This document shows, piece by piece, positions 19,216-27,700 of a stretch of DNA of 64,000 nucleotides. This DNA is from Desulfovibrio ferrophilus (GTDB lineage Bacteria; Desulfobacterota; Desulfovibrionia; Desulfovibrionales; Desulfovibrionaceae): contig NZ_AP017378.1 of assembly GCF_003966735.1 (NCBI RefSeq), forward strand, positions 667,501-731,500. Reading direction: 5' to 3'. How positions within the stretch are numbered: position 1 is the stretch's first letter; every line of letters starts with the position of its first letter. A program made the position numbers and the translations under genes. The notes below the pieces were generated by a model. That model saw only the letters and a program-made list of their open reading frames with translations, did no database searches and was not told the origin of the DNA.

Positions 19216-20046
19216 ATGACTACGGACCGTACCACACTCCCTATTGGTGTTTTTGATTCTGGCGTTGGCGGCTTGACCGTCCTGAAGGCCCTACGTGAAC
19301 GCCTGCCCCATGAAGACTTCCTGTATCTGGGTGATACTGCCCGTTTGCCTTATGGCACCAAGAGTCCGCGTTCCATTGCACGCTATGCTTTGCAATGTAC
19401 TCAGGAACTCGTCGAGCGCGGGGTGAAGATGCTGGTGGTGGCTTGCAATACGGCCTCCAGCGTGGCTTTGCCGCCGCTCAATGAAGCCTATCCTGATTTG
19501 CCCGTGGTCGGTGTTGTTCGACCAGGGGCGAGAGCCGGTTGTCTGGCGACGAAGACCCGACGCATCGCCGTGTTGGCTACCGAGAGTACCGTACGCGGTG
19601 GGGCGTATCAGGACGCCATCCATGAGCTCTGTCCTCAGATGCAGGTTACCTCTCTGGCTTGTCCGTTGTTCGTGGCGCTGGCCGAAGAGGGCTGGACCGA
19701 TGGACCCATTGTAGAGGGGGTTGCGGCTCGTTATCTGGACCCTCTGTATGCCAAGCCACCCGAAGATCGCCCCGATGTGATTGTCCTTGGTTGCACGCAC
19801 TTCCCGGTGTTGGCCCCGGCCATAGCCCACGTTGCTGGGCACGGGGTGGTTGTTATCGATTCTGCCGCTACTACAGCTCAGGAAGTGTCGGAATGCCTCG
19901 TGGATGACGGTTTGAACCATCCTCGAACGGGTTCCGGTTCCGTTCGTTTCCTGGCCACTGACGACCCGCAGCGTTTTGCCCGCGTGGCAGCGACTTTTCT
20001 GGGGGACCACCTGACTCCGGGTGACGTGACTATCATCGATCTGTAG
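19216..20046 (+). CDS. murI: glutamate racemase
   Basis: It converts L-glutamate to D-glutamate for peptidoglycan synthesis in the cytosol. The protein is 276 residues, the usual length. It carries IGVFDSGVGGLTV at the start (Asp14 and Ser15 of the DSG motif), LYLGDTARLPYG, the first catalytic Cys77 in VVACNTAS and the second catalytic Cys193 in LGCTHFP. No key residue is missing. It starts with an ATG at 19216, 46 bases after the small lipoprotein gene, and probably has its own expression unit. No adjacent cell-wall genes are present. Confidence 0.96.
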   Translation: MTTDRTTLPIGVFDSGVGGLTVLKALRERLPHEDFLYLGDTARLPYGTKSPRSIARYALQCTQELVERGVKMLVVACNTASSVALPPLNEAYPDLPVVGVVRPGARAGCLATKTRRIAVLATESTVRGGAYQDAIHELCPQMQVTSLACPLFVALAEEGWTDGPIVEGVAARYLDPLYAKPPEDRPDVIVLGCTHFPVLAPAIAHVAGHGVVVIDSAATTAQEVSECLVDDGLNHPRTGSGSVRFLATDDPQRFARVAATFLGDHLTPGDVTIIDL

Positions 20047-20136
20047 TCTTTCTTCCCTGCGCGCGACCAAGAAAATTCCCAATCAATGGAAAGGGGATAC
20101 GTTTGTGGTTGTCGTTTCCACTGACCTCCTGTGCAT

Positions 20137-20284
20137 ATAAAAAAGCGCCGCAACCGTGTGTGATCGGCTGCGGCGCAGGGAGTTGTGGGAGTGCAATTGG
20201 GAAGCCTCTCCCGTGACGGCTCCGACTGAGGTGGCAAGAGGGGGGGGATGCCGTCGGTGCCGTCGACAGCCGTTCTTATATCCT
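20137..20284 (-). ncRNA. candidate small RNA, about 150 nt
   Basis: On the minus strand a promoter-like pair, TTGACC (20319-20314) and TACTAA (20296-20291) with a 17-base spacer, is followed by about 150 bases without a convincing reading frame. A strong intrinsic terminator ends the stretch: GCGCCGCA/TGCGGCGC stem at 20145-20176 and six T bases. The -10 region sits inside a perfect hairpin/palindrome (CCTACTAAACTAGTAGG, 20283-20299). The sequence does not match SRP, 6S, tmRNA or tRNA-Sec as I know them. The call rests only on promoter-plus-terminator spacing. Confidence 0.35.
20145..20176 (-). terminator. intrinsic terminator (minus strand)
   Basis: GCGCCGCA and TGCGGCGC arms with an inner CCG/CGG pairing and six A bases on the plus strand (20139-20144), which are U bases in a minus-strand transcript. 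It has no coding gene of its own upstream on the minus strand. Confidence 0.75.
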
Positions 20285-20365
20285 ACTAGTTTAGTAGGCA
20301 AGAGCTTTTTCCTGGTCAACGTCTGGCACCTGCTGTCTGACGGAAATGGAGAGTTGTGTTGGAGA

Positions 20366-20408
20366 CAAAAAAGGAGCCGCGGCCCGGGGGAGTCATCCGG
20401 GCCGCGGC
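20366..20408 (-). terminator. intrinsic terminator of the formate dehydrogenase operon
   Basis: A 12-bp perfect stem, GCCGCGGCCCGG with CCGGGCCGCGGC, lies 25 bases after the beta-subunit stop and is followed on the minus strand by CTCC and a T6 run. Confidence 0.9.
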
Positions 20409-20432
20409 GTTTTGAGAGTTAATGGGAGGTGT

Positions 20433-21164
20433 TTATGTCAGGTTCCTCAGGGGGTTGAGGAACTTGGCCATCATGCGGCGTCTACCCATGGTAGGCGTGC
20501 TCGGGCTCGCGTCGGCGGCCATGAACTCATGGTAGAGTTTCGGGTCTTCCTCGGCGAGGTAGATGACATTCACATCGTCGGTATCGACCAGATGCGCTTT
20601 AGGATAGCTTTTCTTGACCTTGGCCAGTTGTTTTTCGGCCAGGGCCAGCATCTCATCACGATCACCGAAGTTCATGGCTCCGGTGGGACAGATCGAAACA
20701 CACGCAGGCTTCATGCCGTTGTGGACACGATCGATGCACATGTCACATTTGGACAAGAGACCGGTCTCTTTGTCGATGCGCGGGATGTCATAAGGACAGG
20801 CCTCGCGGACTTCCTGTTTCTCGTCATCGGACAAGGTTTCGGTCAATCCGGTGAACAGGACCGCTCCGGTGGTTTCATCGCGCAGAATGGCCTGTTCGTT
20901 ATAGCCATCAGCAACTTCCTTGCAAGGCGCGATAATGCAGTGTCTGCACTGCTCGGGGAAGAACAGCCATTTCAGCTTTCCGCCCACCTCGACCTCGCTG
21001 AAGCGCACGAGTTTATAGGTGATGAAGGACAGATCCGCGGGGTTCTGATGGGACCCGAAGTTGTGGGTCTTTTCAGCCGGCAGATCGTGCCATTGCTTGC
21101 AGGCCACTTGGCAACCACGGCAAGCCGTGCAACGCGTCAGGTCGATGAAGAAGGTTTTATCCAT
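20433..21164 (-). CDS. formate dehydrogenase beta (iron-sulfur) subunit
   Basis: The electron-transfer subunit of a periplasmic formate dehydrogenase. The 243-residue protein has four Cys clusters for [4Fe-4S] centres: CTACRGCQVACKQW at the start, CRHCIIAPC, ACPYDIP...CDMCIDR and CVSICPTGAM. There is no C-terminal membrane anchor and no signal peptide of its own, which fits export by hitch-hiking on the Tat signal of the alpha subunit encoded 12 bases upstream. No gamma (cytochrome b) subunit gene follows, as is usual for soluble Desulfovibrio FdhAB enzymes that pass electrons to periplasmic cytochrome c3. The final 20 residues are specific to this type. Confidence 0.93.
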   Translation of the reverse strand: MDKTFFIDLTRCTACRGCQVACKQWHDLPAEKTHNFGSHQNPADLSFITYKLVRFSEVEVGGKLKWLFFPEQCRHCIIAPCKEVADGYNEQAILRDETTGAVLFTGLTETLSDDEKQEVREACPYDIPRIDKETGLLSKCDMCIDRVHNGMKPACVSICPTGAMNFGDRDEMLALAEKQLAKVKKSYPKAHLVDTDDVNVIYLAEEDPKLYHEFMAADASPSTPTMGRRRMMAKFLNPLRNLT

Positions 21165-21176
21165 GGTATTTCCTCC

Positions 21177-24100
21177 TTACGCCTTTCTGACGTTGACCAT
21201 GAAGGCCTTGGTTTCGGGGATGCCGGTATTGGGGTCACCGACAGACGGGGACAGCAGGTTTGCCGCATCGCCGCCATCCTTGGGGAAGACCCAGCCAAAG
21301 TGCCAGGGGATACCCACTTGGTGTACTGTGTTGCCCATGACCTTGAAGGGCTTGATGCGCTTGGTGACGATGGCAATGGCCCACAGTTCGCCGCGAGCGC
21401 TTTCCACCATGACCTTTTCGCCATTCTTGATGCCGCGCGCCTTGGCCAGCTCTTCGCTCATTTCGCAGAACATCTGCGGTTCGGCTTCGAGCAGCCAGGG
21501 AGTGTTGCGGGTCATGACACCGGACTGCCAATGCTCGGTCACACGGTAGGTGGAGCATACGAACGGGTACTTGGGATCACAGACCGCCTTGTACTCGCTG
21601 GAGAACTGCACTGCCGTGGGGTTGTTGAGCTGTTTGGAGAACGGGTGGTTCGGAACCGGGCACTCCAGAGGCTCGTAGTATTCGGGGAATGGTCCATCGG
21701 CCCTGCCGGGGCCAAAGATGTGACCATGGCCCTCTGGCTTCATGATGAAGGCATACTTGGTACCAGGCTTCCAGCCACCATCGGGAACGTCACCAATCCA
21801 TTTGGCGCCGGACCACTGAATGACGGGCTTCTTGGGAGCATAGGGGCGGCCCTTCATGTCAACGGATGCACGGTTGTAGATGATGCGTCTGTTGACGGGC
21901 CAGCACCACGAGAAGTTCGGGTACAGGCCGATCATGGCCTGTTCCTTGGTCTGGGACAGGTCGCGTCTGGCGGACATGTTCCCCTTCTCGGTGTATGAGT
22001 TGCAGTACAGCCAGTTGCCGGACATGGTCGAGCCGTCGTCCTTTAAGTACGCGAAGCTCGGAACCAGTTGGCCCTTCTTGAACTGCTTGCCCTTCACCTC
22101 GGTATCGCGGGTGAAGTAACCGTTGATGAGCTTGGCCACTTCGTGAGGGCCGAACTCGCCGTGGGCGTCCTCCCAGAGGTGAGTACCCAGGCCCAGAATG
22201 GGTTCGGGGTAGGCACCGCCTTCGTGGGCGTACAACTCTTTGATCTTCTTGGTCAGCTCAAGGATGATCTCACCGTCGGGCCGGGTGTCGCCCCAGGGCT
22301 TGGGCCCTTGATAGCGCCACTGCATCCAGCGACCGGAGTTGGTGATGGAGCCTTCCTTTTCAATGGAGACTGCACAAGGCAGCATGAAGCACTCAGTCTT
22401 GATCTTCTTGGGATCCATGCCCGGTCCCTTCCAGAAGGACGCGGTTTCGTTGTCGAAGATGTTGACGTTGACCAGCCATTCCAGATTGGCCATGGCTTCG
22501 CGGGTCTTGTTGGAGTTGGCGCCACCGCAGGCCGGGTTCTGGCCCCAGGCGAAGAAGCCATCGAACGCGCCCTTGCTCATCTCTTCGAAGAGATACAGCC
22601 AGGAGTAGTTCTTTCCATTATCGACCTTGGGCAGATACTCGTAGGCCTTGTTGGGATCGGCAGAGGGGTACATGGATTTCACGAAGCTGGCCATGTACTT
22701 GGGATAGTTCTGCCACCAGGCTGCGGACATGGGGTCCTTGGCACCCTTGAGGTGCGGAGCAGCCTTTTTGGTGTTGTAGGTCTCCAGGCTGTCCAGAGAG
22801 GCCGTGGGGATTCCGAGGTAGCCGGGCAGGATGTGCCACAGCAGACAGTGGTCCGTGGACCCCTGGACGTTGGATTCACCACGCAGGGCATTGACGCCGC
22901 CACCAGCCACACCGATGTTACCCAGCAGCAGCTGGATCATGGCCATGGAGCGGATGTTCTGTACGCCGACGGTATGCTGGGTCCAGCCCATGGCATACAT
23001 GATGGTGGCGGACTTGTCGGGTCTACCGGTGGCCGTGTAGGCCTTGTAGACCTTCAGGATGTCCTTTCTGGGAGTACCGGTGATCTTTTCCACCTTGTCC
23101 AGAGTGTAACGGCTGAAGTGTTTCTTCATCAGCTGGTAGACACAGCGGGGATGGGAGAGGGTGGGGTCCTTTTTGGGGATACCTTCAGACTCATACTCGA
23201 AGGCCCACTGGGACTTGTCGTATTTGGCGGTCGTGGGGTCGAAGCCGGAGAACAGCCCGTCATTGAATTTGAATTTCTTGGAAACGATGAACGAGGAGTT
23301 GGTGTAGTTGACCACGTACTCCTTGAAGATCAGATCGTTGTCCAGAATGTACTTGATCATGCCGCCCAGGAAGCCGATGTCAGAGCCCGACCGGATGGGG
23401 GCGTAGATGTCAGCCTTGGCGGAGGTTCGGGTGAACCTGGGGTCAACGTGGATGACCTTCGCGCCGTTGTCGCGCGCCCGAAGGACCCATTTGAATGAAA
23501 TTGGATGGTTTTCGGCAGCGTTGCTGCCCATGATCAAAACGCAATCACTGTTCTTGATGTCGATCCAGTGATTTGTCATCGCACCGCGTCCGAACGACTC
23601 TGCCAGAGCCGCAACAGTTGCGCTGTGTCAGATACGTGCCTGGTGCTCTATGTACACCAGGCCAAGGGCTCGAAGCATGCTTTGGTAGGCCCAGCATTCT
23701 TCATTGTCGAGGGCCGCTGAACCGACGGACGCGATGCCGTCACAGCGGTTGACCATCTGCCCTTTTGCATTCTTGCGGGCAAAGGTCTTGTCGCGGGTAT
23801 CCTTGACCCGCTTGGCGATACGCTCAAGAGCCCAGTCCCAGTCCTTGACTTCCCACTTATCGCTGTAGGGAGCACGGTACAGGACGTTCTTCACCCGGCG
23901 CTTGTTTTCACCGAGCTGCCAGATGGATGCGCCCTTGGCGCACAGGGAACCTTCGTTGACCGGGTGGTCGGGATCGCCTTCGACATTGATGGCCCGCAGG
24001 CTGGCTTTGTCCGTATGGACGATCAGGCCACAGCCGACGGCACAGTAACAACAGACTGATGTGGTCTGTTTGGCCCAGCGGGTCTTGAGGAGCTGGGCTC

Positions 24101-24200
24101 TTGCAACGGTGGGCTTCAGACTGATGCCCAGTCCACCGAATGCTGCAGCGGTGCCTGCCGCAGCGGAGAGCTTGAGAAAACCTCTACGACAAATTTTCAT
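21177..24200 (-). CDS. selenocysteine-containing formate dehydrogenase alpha subunit
   Basis: It oxidises formate to CO2 (or the reverse) at a W/Mo-bis-MGD centre. The gene is one frame of 1007 codons interrupted only by TGA at 23630-23628 (codon 191), which must be read as selenocysteine: the context ARI-Sec-HSATVAAL is the conserved active-site motif followed by GRGAMTNHW. A Tat signal (RRGFLKLSAAAG) opens the protein, then a [4Fe-4S] motif CCYCAVGCG...CAKG. A hairpin suited to a bacterial SECIS follows the TGA. The ATG at 24200 has AAGGAG 8 nt upstream. An annotation that ignores recoding would split this into two pieces (573 and 2403 bases). Confidence 0.95.
23599..23630 (-). promoter_or_regulatory. 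SECIS-like hairpin directly after the in-frame TGA
   Basis: Starting 11 bases after the TGA, CTGTT can pair with GGCAG around an apical loop GCGGCTCT, placing a GG-x-CU motif about 18-23 bases from the TGA. This spacing and loop content resemble the E. coli fdhF/fdnG elements recognised by SelB. Pairing was done by eye and includes G-U pairs. Confidence 0.65.
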
Positions 24201-24230
24201 GCCGTGTCTCCTTGAGTTGCAGATGTGCGG

Positions 24231-24437
24231 TCAGCGACCGCGGATTTCGCGCGAAAGGGCCACGAGTAGCCGAAAGCCGGCCAGTCCGGGGACCTGATGG
24301 CGCCCCACCAAATCTTTGCAGCATTCGTAGAAACGAATGCACCTGAGGGCCATGGTCGCGGCCCGCAGGATAACCGGGGAGAGATCCATGCCCAGCCCGG
24401 CAAAGGGAAGTGCGGACGAAACCGCTGCCTGGGACAA
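24231..24437 (-). CDS. possible small protein upstream of fdh alpha subunit (68 aa)
   Basis: A frame with codon third positions rich in G/C runs from a TTG at 24437 (GGAGGG four bases upstream) to a TGA 30 bases before the alpha-subunit start. The sequence is partly Cys-rich (RCIRFYECCKDL) and shows no known domain. It could be a leader peptide, a small accessory protein or chance. A perfect inverted repeat (24321-24340) lies within it, which argues that at least part of this stretch may be regulatory instead. Confidence 0.3.
   Translation of the reverse strand: MSQAAVSSALPFAGLGMDLSPVILRAATMALRCIRFYECCKDLVGRHQVPGLAGFRLLVALSREIRGR
24321..24340. promoter_or_regulatory. perfect inverted repeat upstream of fdh alpha gene
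   Basis: GCATTCGTAGAAACGAATGC has 8-base arms and a 4-base centre. It lies about 120 bases before the alpha-subunit start and could be a regulator operator or an RNA hairpin. Confidence 0.4.
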
Positions 24438-24722
24438 ATCGCCCTCCTGTGTGTTGCGCGACCCGAGGGCCGCAGGTTTTTGATTTCTATTGAATAGATA
24501 GTGAATAGAGGAACCCAATTCAAAGATAGAATACCTGCTCATGCTCTTGCACACACGCAAAAATTGTATTTATCACTTATCTTTTTGGATTTAGAAAATG
24601 AACGCTAAGTATTTGAGAATGTTGTATTATGCTTTTTTAGGCAGGATGAAGCTCTTAGGGATCGGGAAATTGGCGGGGCACAGGCTAATTGATCATGGTT
24701 TGGCACCTAAGCGCCGGGTGGG

Positions 24723-25604
24723 TTAGTCCTGTTCGGGAACAAAATCGCAGAGATGGTCGGCAAGAACGGATAAAAGGTCCTTGTTGCGGGAGTTGTAGCG
24801 GAACTCCAACTCCTTGAGGTAGAGCGGGAATCGCTGGGGTGTGACCCCGTGGAATTTTGCAAGGCGTGAGGAAACAAAGCGCCAGAACCCTTCGTGGTCT
24901 TTATCGATGGCAACACTGTCTCCACCCTTGATATAGTCGGCGGAAGGATGGTTGCCGGCGCAGCAGATGAGGGTGTCATAACGCTGGTAACGATCCGTGT
25001 AGACTACATTGCCCACGCGCACCGTGGCTAATTGGAAGTTCAGTTTGAAGTGCAGGATGGTCTCGATGTCAAAACCGGGAATCAGATCAACAAAGACCCA
25101 TTCCTTGCGGTCCATGATGCCGAAGACCGGTGTCGGAACAGTGGTGCTTTCGATCTTTGGTTCGTTTTTGAGCATTCTGCCACTCAGGGACAGGCCCAGG
25201 GCAGAGTCCGGCCCGATCAACTGACGGGCGTCCAGCGCATGGGCCAGGATGGCGAAACGGATGGTGTTCATGGCCTTGTAGGCCGTATTGTAGGACAGCC
25301 CTAGGTCCTTGCTGGCCTGTCGGGCGGTGGTCTCGTTGGCAAACAGGTCCAGCACCCTGACCCAATTCTGGGCAGAGAGATTGCAGTTGTTGATCCAGCG
25401 GCCAGTGAAGTCGTGGAACGTGTAGCGGCAGCGGGCGCAACGGCGTCGTCCACTGTTCAGGCGATAGTTCTTACGACTCTTGCAGCGTGGGCAGAAGCGC
25501 TGGTGGTTGCTCCAGCAGTGCTTGAGCAGCCAGCGCTTGGCCGTGGCCTCGCTCTCCATGATGGAGTCGAAGTCTTCGCATTCGCTGGGCTGTTCCTTAA
25601 ACAC
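24723..25604 (-). CDS. IS1595/ISXO2-like transposase homologue, probably domesticated (293 aa)
   Basis: The N-terminus has a transposon-type zinc ribbon (C38, C41, C56, C59: CPRCKSRKNYRL then RRRCARC) with YTFHDFTGRW after it. The rest follows the ISXO2-like DDE fold: YTDRYQRYDTL for the second acidic residue, and HEGFWRFVSSRLAKFHGV plus FPLYLKELEFRYNSRN for the third block. The first block, normally a VDE(T/S)Y motif, reads ALGLSLSGRM and lacks the Asp, so transposition activity is doubtful. The GTG start at 25604 lies one base after the moaA stop with GGAGG correctly placed inside moaA, so it is translated as an operon member. No terminal inverted repeats flank it. It may now be a DNA-binding regulator. 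Confidence 0.85.
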   Translation of the reverse strand: MFKEQPSECEDFDSIMESEATAKRWLLKHCWSNHQRFCPRCKSRKNYRLNSGRRRCARCRYTFHDFTGRWINNCNLSAQNWVRVLDLFANETTARQASKDLGLSYNTAYKAMNTIRFAILAHALDARQLIGPDSALGLSLSGRMLKNEPKIESTTVPTPVFGIMDRKEWVFVDLIPGFDIETILHFKLNFQLATVRVGNVVYTDRYQRYDTLICCAGNHPSADYIKGGDSVAIDKDHEGFWRFVSSRLAKFHGVTPQRFPLYLKELEFRYNSRNKDLLSVLADHLCDFVPEQD

Positions 25605-25605
25605 G

Positions 25606-26598
25606 TCAACCTCCAATGGATGACATCACCTTGTTGCAGACCTGATTGTTGATTTTCTGGCGCAGCAGCTCGTGCCCGATGGGTTTGTTTATGGCGGCCA
25701 ATCGCATGACACGCAGTGCGGCTTCGGGGCCAAGCTTGGGGTGGCGCATCACCTTGCGCAGATTGAATTCCTTGTCCGAGAACAGACAGGTTCTGAGCTT
25801 GCCGTCGGAAGTGATGCGAAGCCTGTTGCAGGTGTCGCAGAAATGATTGGTGAGTGGCGAGATAAGGCCAATATGCCCCTGTCCATCCTTGATGCTGAAC
25901 ATCCGGGCCGGGCCGTCGGTCTCGCGGCTGCGGGGTAGCGGCTCAAGAGTCGCATACTTTGTGGCGTCTGCAAGGATTTCCGAGGATTTCCAGGTGCTGC
26001 TGCCTTTCCAGCGCGTGGCACAGCCGATGGGCATGAATTCGATGAAGCGCACATCCACTGGATGGGTACGTGCAAAGTCGAGGAATGCGGGGAGTTCATC
26101 GTCGTTGACGCCGCGTACGGCCACCACATTGATTTTGACCTTGAGACCGTAGTGCAGGCAGTCGTCGATGCCTTGCCGGACCCTGTCAAACATGTCGCGT
26201 CCGGTGATTTCCTGGAACTTGGCCGGGGACATCGTATCCAGTGAGATATTCACCCGCTTGACGCCAAGGTGCTTCAGGGCAGGGACTTTGCCCGAAAGCA
26301 GGGTGGCGTTGGTGGTGATGCGTACATCCAGGTCAGGACAGTCCTCGCGCAGCATTCCCAGAAAGGCCAGAAAGTCTCGCCGGACAAAGGGTTCGCCGCC
26401 TGTGAGGCGAAGTTTTTCCACCTTCATTTGCTGCGCTGCCTTGGCCAGGGAAAGCATTTCCTCATAGGTCAGGATATGATCATGGGGGATGCTCTGGAGG
26501 TCTTCGCAGGAGCGGCAGTAGAAACATCGTAGATTGCAGCGGTCCGTGACTGACAATCTCATGTAGCGGACGACGCGTCCATGTGAGTCAACGATCAT
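25606..26598 (-). CDS. moaA: GTP 3',8-cyclase (molybdenum cofactor biosynthesis)
   Basis: The first step of molybdopterin synthesis: a radical SAM enzyme acting on GTP. The 330-residue length is normal. The N-terminal cluster is CNLRCFYC (CxxxCxxC, about residues 21-28). The C-terminal [4Fe-4S] site is present as CDTCNRLRITSDGKLRTC with another Cys-containing region, and GEPFVRRDF and the GTP-side motifs are intact. One difference is the C-terminus, which ends in QVCNKVMSSIGG instead of the GG end typical of many MoaA proteins being close behind MSxIGG; the GG pair itself is retained. The ATG overlaps the stop of the thioredoxin-like gene (ATGA). Confidence 0.95.
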   Translation of the reverse strand: MIVDSHGRVVRYMRLSVTDRCNLRCFYCRSCEDLQSIPHDHILTYEEMLSLAKAAQQMKVEKLRLTGGEPFVRRDFLAFLGMLREDCPDLDVRITTNATLLSGKVPALKHLGVKRVNISLDTMSPAKFQEITGRDMFDRVRQGIDDCLHYGLKVKINVVAVRGVNDDELPAFLDFARTHPVDVRFIEFMPIGCATRWKGSSTWKSSEILADATKYATLEPLPRSRETDGPARMFSIKDGQGHIGLISPLTNHFCDTCNRLRITSDGKLRTCLFSDKEFNLRKVMRHPKLGPEAALRVMRLAAINKPIGHELLRQKINNQVCNKVMSSIGG

Positions 26599-27104
26599 TG
26601 AAGTTTCTCCGAAGCGCGGCCTTTCCTGAGGAGTGCCTTGACCAAGGCATTCAGTTCGGCAAAGGGGGCCGGTCCGTCATGGTTCTGAGCGAGGTTGCCG
26701 TCCATATCGAAGATGAGCGTCTTGGGGATGGCCTCTATGTTCATGTCATTCATTATTTGCGAGTCGCCGAGTCTTACTGGATAGGCGAATCTCTGCGCGG
26801 TGACAAACTCTGTATACATCTCGCGGTCGAAGTCCAGAGAAACTCCCAAAAGAAGGAGTTCGCTGTCCTTGAATCTGGTCCGTAATTTTTTCAGGGCTGG
26901 GAATTCACGACGGCATGGACCACACCAGGAGGCCCAGAAATTGATGACCACCACACGGCCCTGTTCTTTGGCGACAAGTTCCTTGAGGGCTTTGGCGCTC
27001 AGGGGGGCATCGGCACTTTCAGCGTGAGCAGAGGAGAGGAAAAGCAGTGACAACAGCATGGCTGCGACTGCGATGAAGGTTTTGTATCGGGAGAATATGT
27101 TCAA
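26595..27104 (-). CDS. TlpA/ResA-like periplasmic thioredoxin (169 aa)
   Basis: An exported disulfide-type redox protein: a signal peptide (FIAVAAMLLSLLFLSSAHA) followed by a thioredoxin fold with active site FWASWCGPCRREFPAL (CGPC, about residues 60-63). It also has the central insertion typical of TlpA-like proteins (LLLGVSLDFDREMYTEFV) and the cis-Pro loop AIPKTLIFDMDG. The start is a TTG at 27104, overlapping the mobA stop, with a purine-rich site AAGGACGAG upstream. Its place between mobA and moaA suggests a role in maturing an exported partner such as the formate dehydrogenase or its cytochrome, but this is inferred from context only. Confidence 0.88.
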   Translation of the reverse strand: MNIFSRYKTFIAVAAMLLSLLFLSSAHAESADAPLSAKALKELVAKEQGRVVVINFWASWCGPCRREFPALKKLRTRFKDSELLLLGVSLDFDREMYTEFVTAQRFAYPVRLGDSQIMNDMNIEAIPKTLIFDMDGNLAQNHDGPAPFAELNALVKALLRKGRASEKLQ

Positions 27105-27700
27105 GCTGTTTCTCGTCCTTCGACCTGCCTGAGCATGGCAAGGTCTGCGGGGAAATTGATGTTGAAGAAGGGGCTGGCCTCATGCTGTGAATAGGGCACG
27201 TGGTGCCGCACGGCAGGAGGGAGCGCTGCTGAGAGTTTGTAGAGCCCCTGTCTGCCCGCCTCGTGGAGCAGGGCGGCCGCCTGGGGTTCATAAATGGAAA
27301 CCAGGGCTTCGATCCACCCCGTCTCCTGCTGCAGGAAAGTCGTCATGACGGCATTGGCCGGGCGCTGCTTGCGGGCGGTGACCAGTCTGGCCACGGTGGT
27401 TTCGTCGAGCATGGGCAGGTCACAGGCCAGCACGAGCAGCGGTTTGTTCAGTCGGGTTAAACCGGTGAGAATGCCACCCAGTGGTCCCATGCCGGGTTCG
27501 TCATCCTGCATCCATGGCAGGTTGACCCCCAGCGTTTGCGGATCGCGGCCTGAAATCCAGATCTGGTCGCAGAATTTTGAGGCCAGGGACACGGTTCTGG
27601 TCAGCAGGGTTTCGCCGGAATAGGGCAGGATTACTTTGTCCCGTCCAAGACGAGTACTTTTGCCACCAGCGAGAACGTATCCGATCAGCCCTTTGCTCAT
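27101..27700 (-). CDS. mobA: molybdenum cofactor guanylyltransferase
   Basis: It transfers GMP from GTP to Mo/W-molybdopterin to make the MGD cofactor that the formate dehydrogenase needs. At 199 residues it has the normal length. The nucleotide-binding start GYVLAGGKSTRLGRDK and the catalytic Asp region LLVLACDLPMLDETTV are clear, as is MGPLGGILTGL. It overlaps fdhD upstream and the thioredoxin gene downstream by four bases each, indicating one tightly coupled operon. Confidence 0.92.
   Translation of the reverse strand: MSKGLIGYVLAGGKSTRLGRDKVILPYSGETLLTRTVSLASKFCDQIWISGRDPQTLGVNLPWMQDDEPGMGPLGGILTGLTRLNKPLLVLACDLPMLDETTVARLVTARKQRPANAVMTTFLQQETGWIEALVSIYEPQAAALLHEAGRQGLYKLSAALPPAVRHHVPYSQHEASPFFNINFPADLAMLRQVEGRETA

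Larger units (their letters stand above)
20047..20432. other. intergenic stretch murI-fdh with two minus-strand terminators
   Basis: This stretch holds the terminator of the formate dehydrogenase operon (20366-20408) and a second hairpin with a minus-strand T tract (20137-20176). Between them lies a promoter-like sequence on the minus strand. No plus-strand gene is supported; the 550-residue plus-strand frame starting here is antisense to the fdh genes. Confidence 0.6.
24201..24722 (-). other. 522-base leader/promoter region of the fdh structural genes
   Basis: Besides the weak 68-aa frame and the inverted repeat, the distal half (24480-24660) is markedly AT-rich compared with the flanking genes and is the likeliest place for a promoter separating the structural genes from the accessory operon upstream. 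I found no confident -24/-12 or -35/-10 pair and no recognisable Moco riboswitch. Confidence 0.5.

Noticed and set aside
20346-21998. A 550-codon plus-strand frame
   Set aside because: Antisense to the formate dehydrogenase beta and alpha genes; the long open frame comes from biased codon use on the coding strand.
22068-23498. A 476-codon plus-strand frame
   Set aside because: Antisense to the formate dehydrogenase alpha subunit; Gly/Val/His-rich shadow translation.
24197-24523. Alternative 108-codon frame upstream of fdh alpha
   Set aside because: Rich in Arg, Pro and Trp with poor codon use and it overlaps the alpha-subunit start; the competing frame (24231-24437) looks better.
24201-24722. 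A molybdenum-cofactor riboswitch before the fdh genes
   Set aside because: I could not recognise the conserved Moco-motif core in this leader; the palindrome alone is not enough.
24723-25604. An active insertion sequence
   Set aside because: The first catalytic Asp is missing, I find no terminal inverted repeats, and the start is coupled to moaA.
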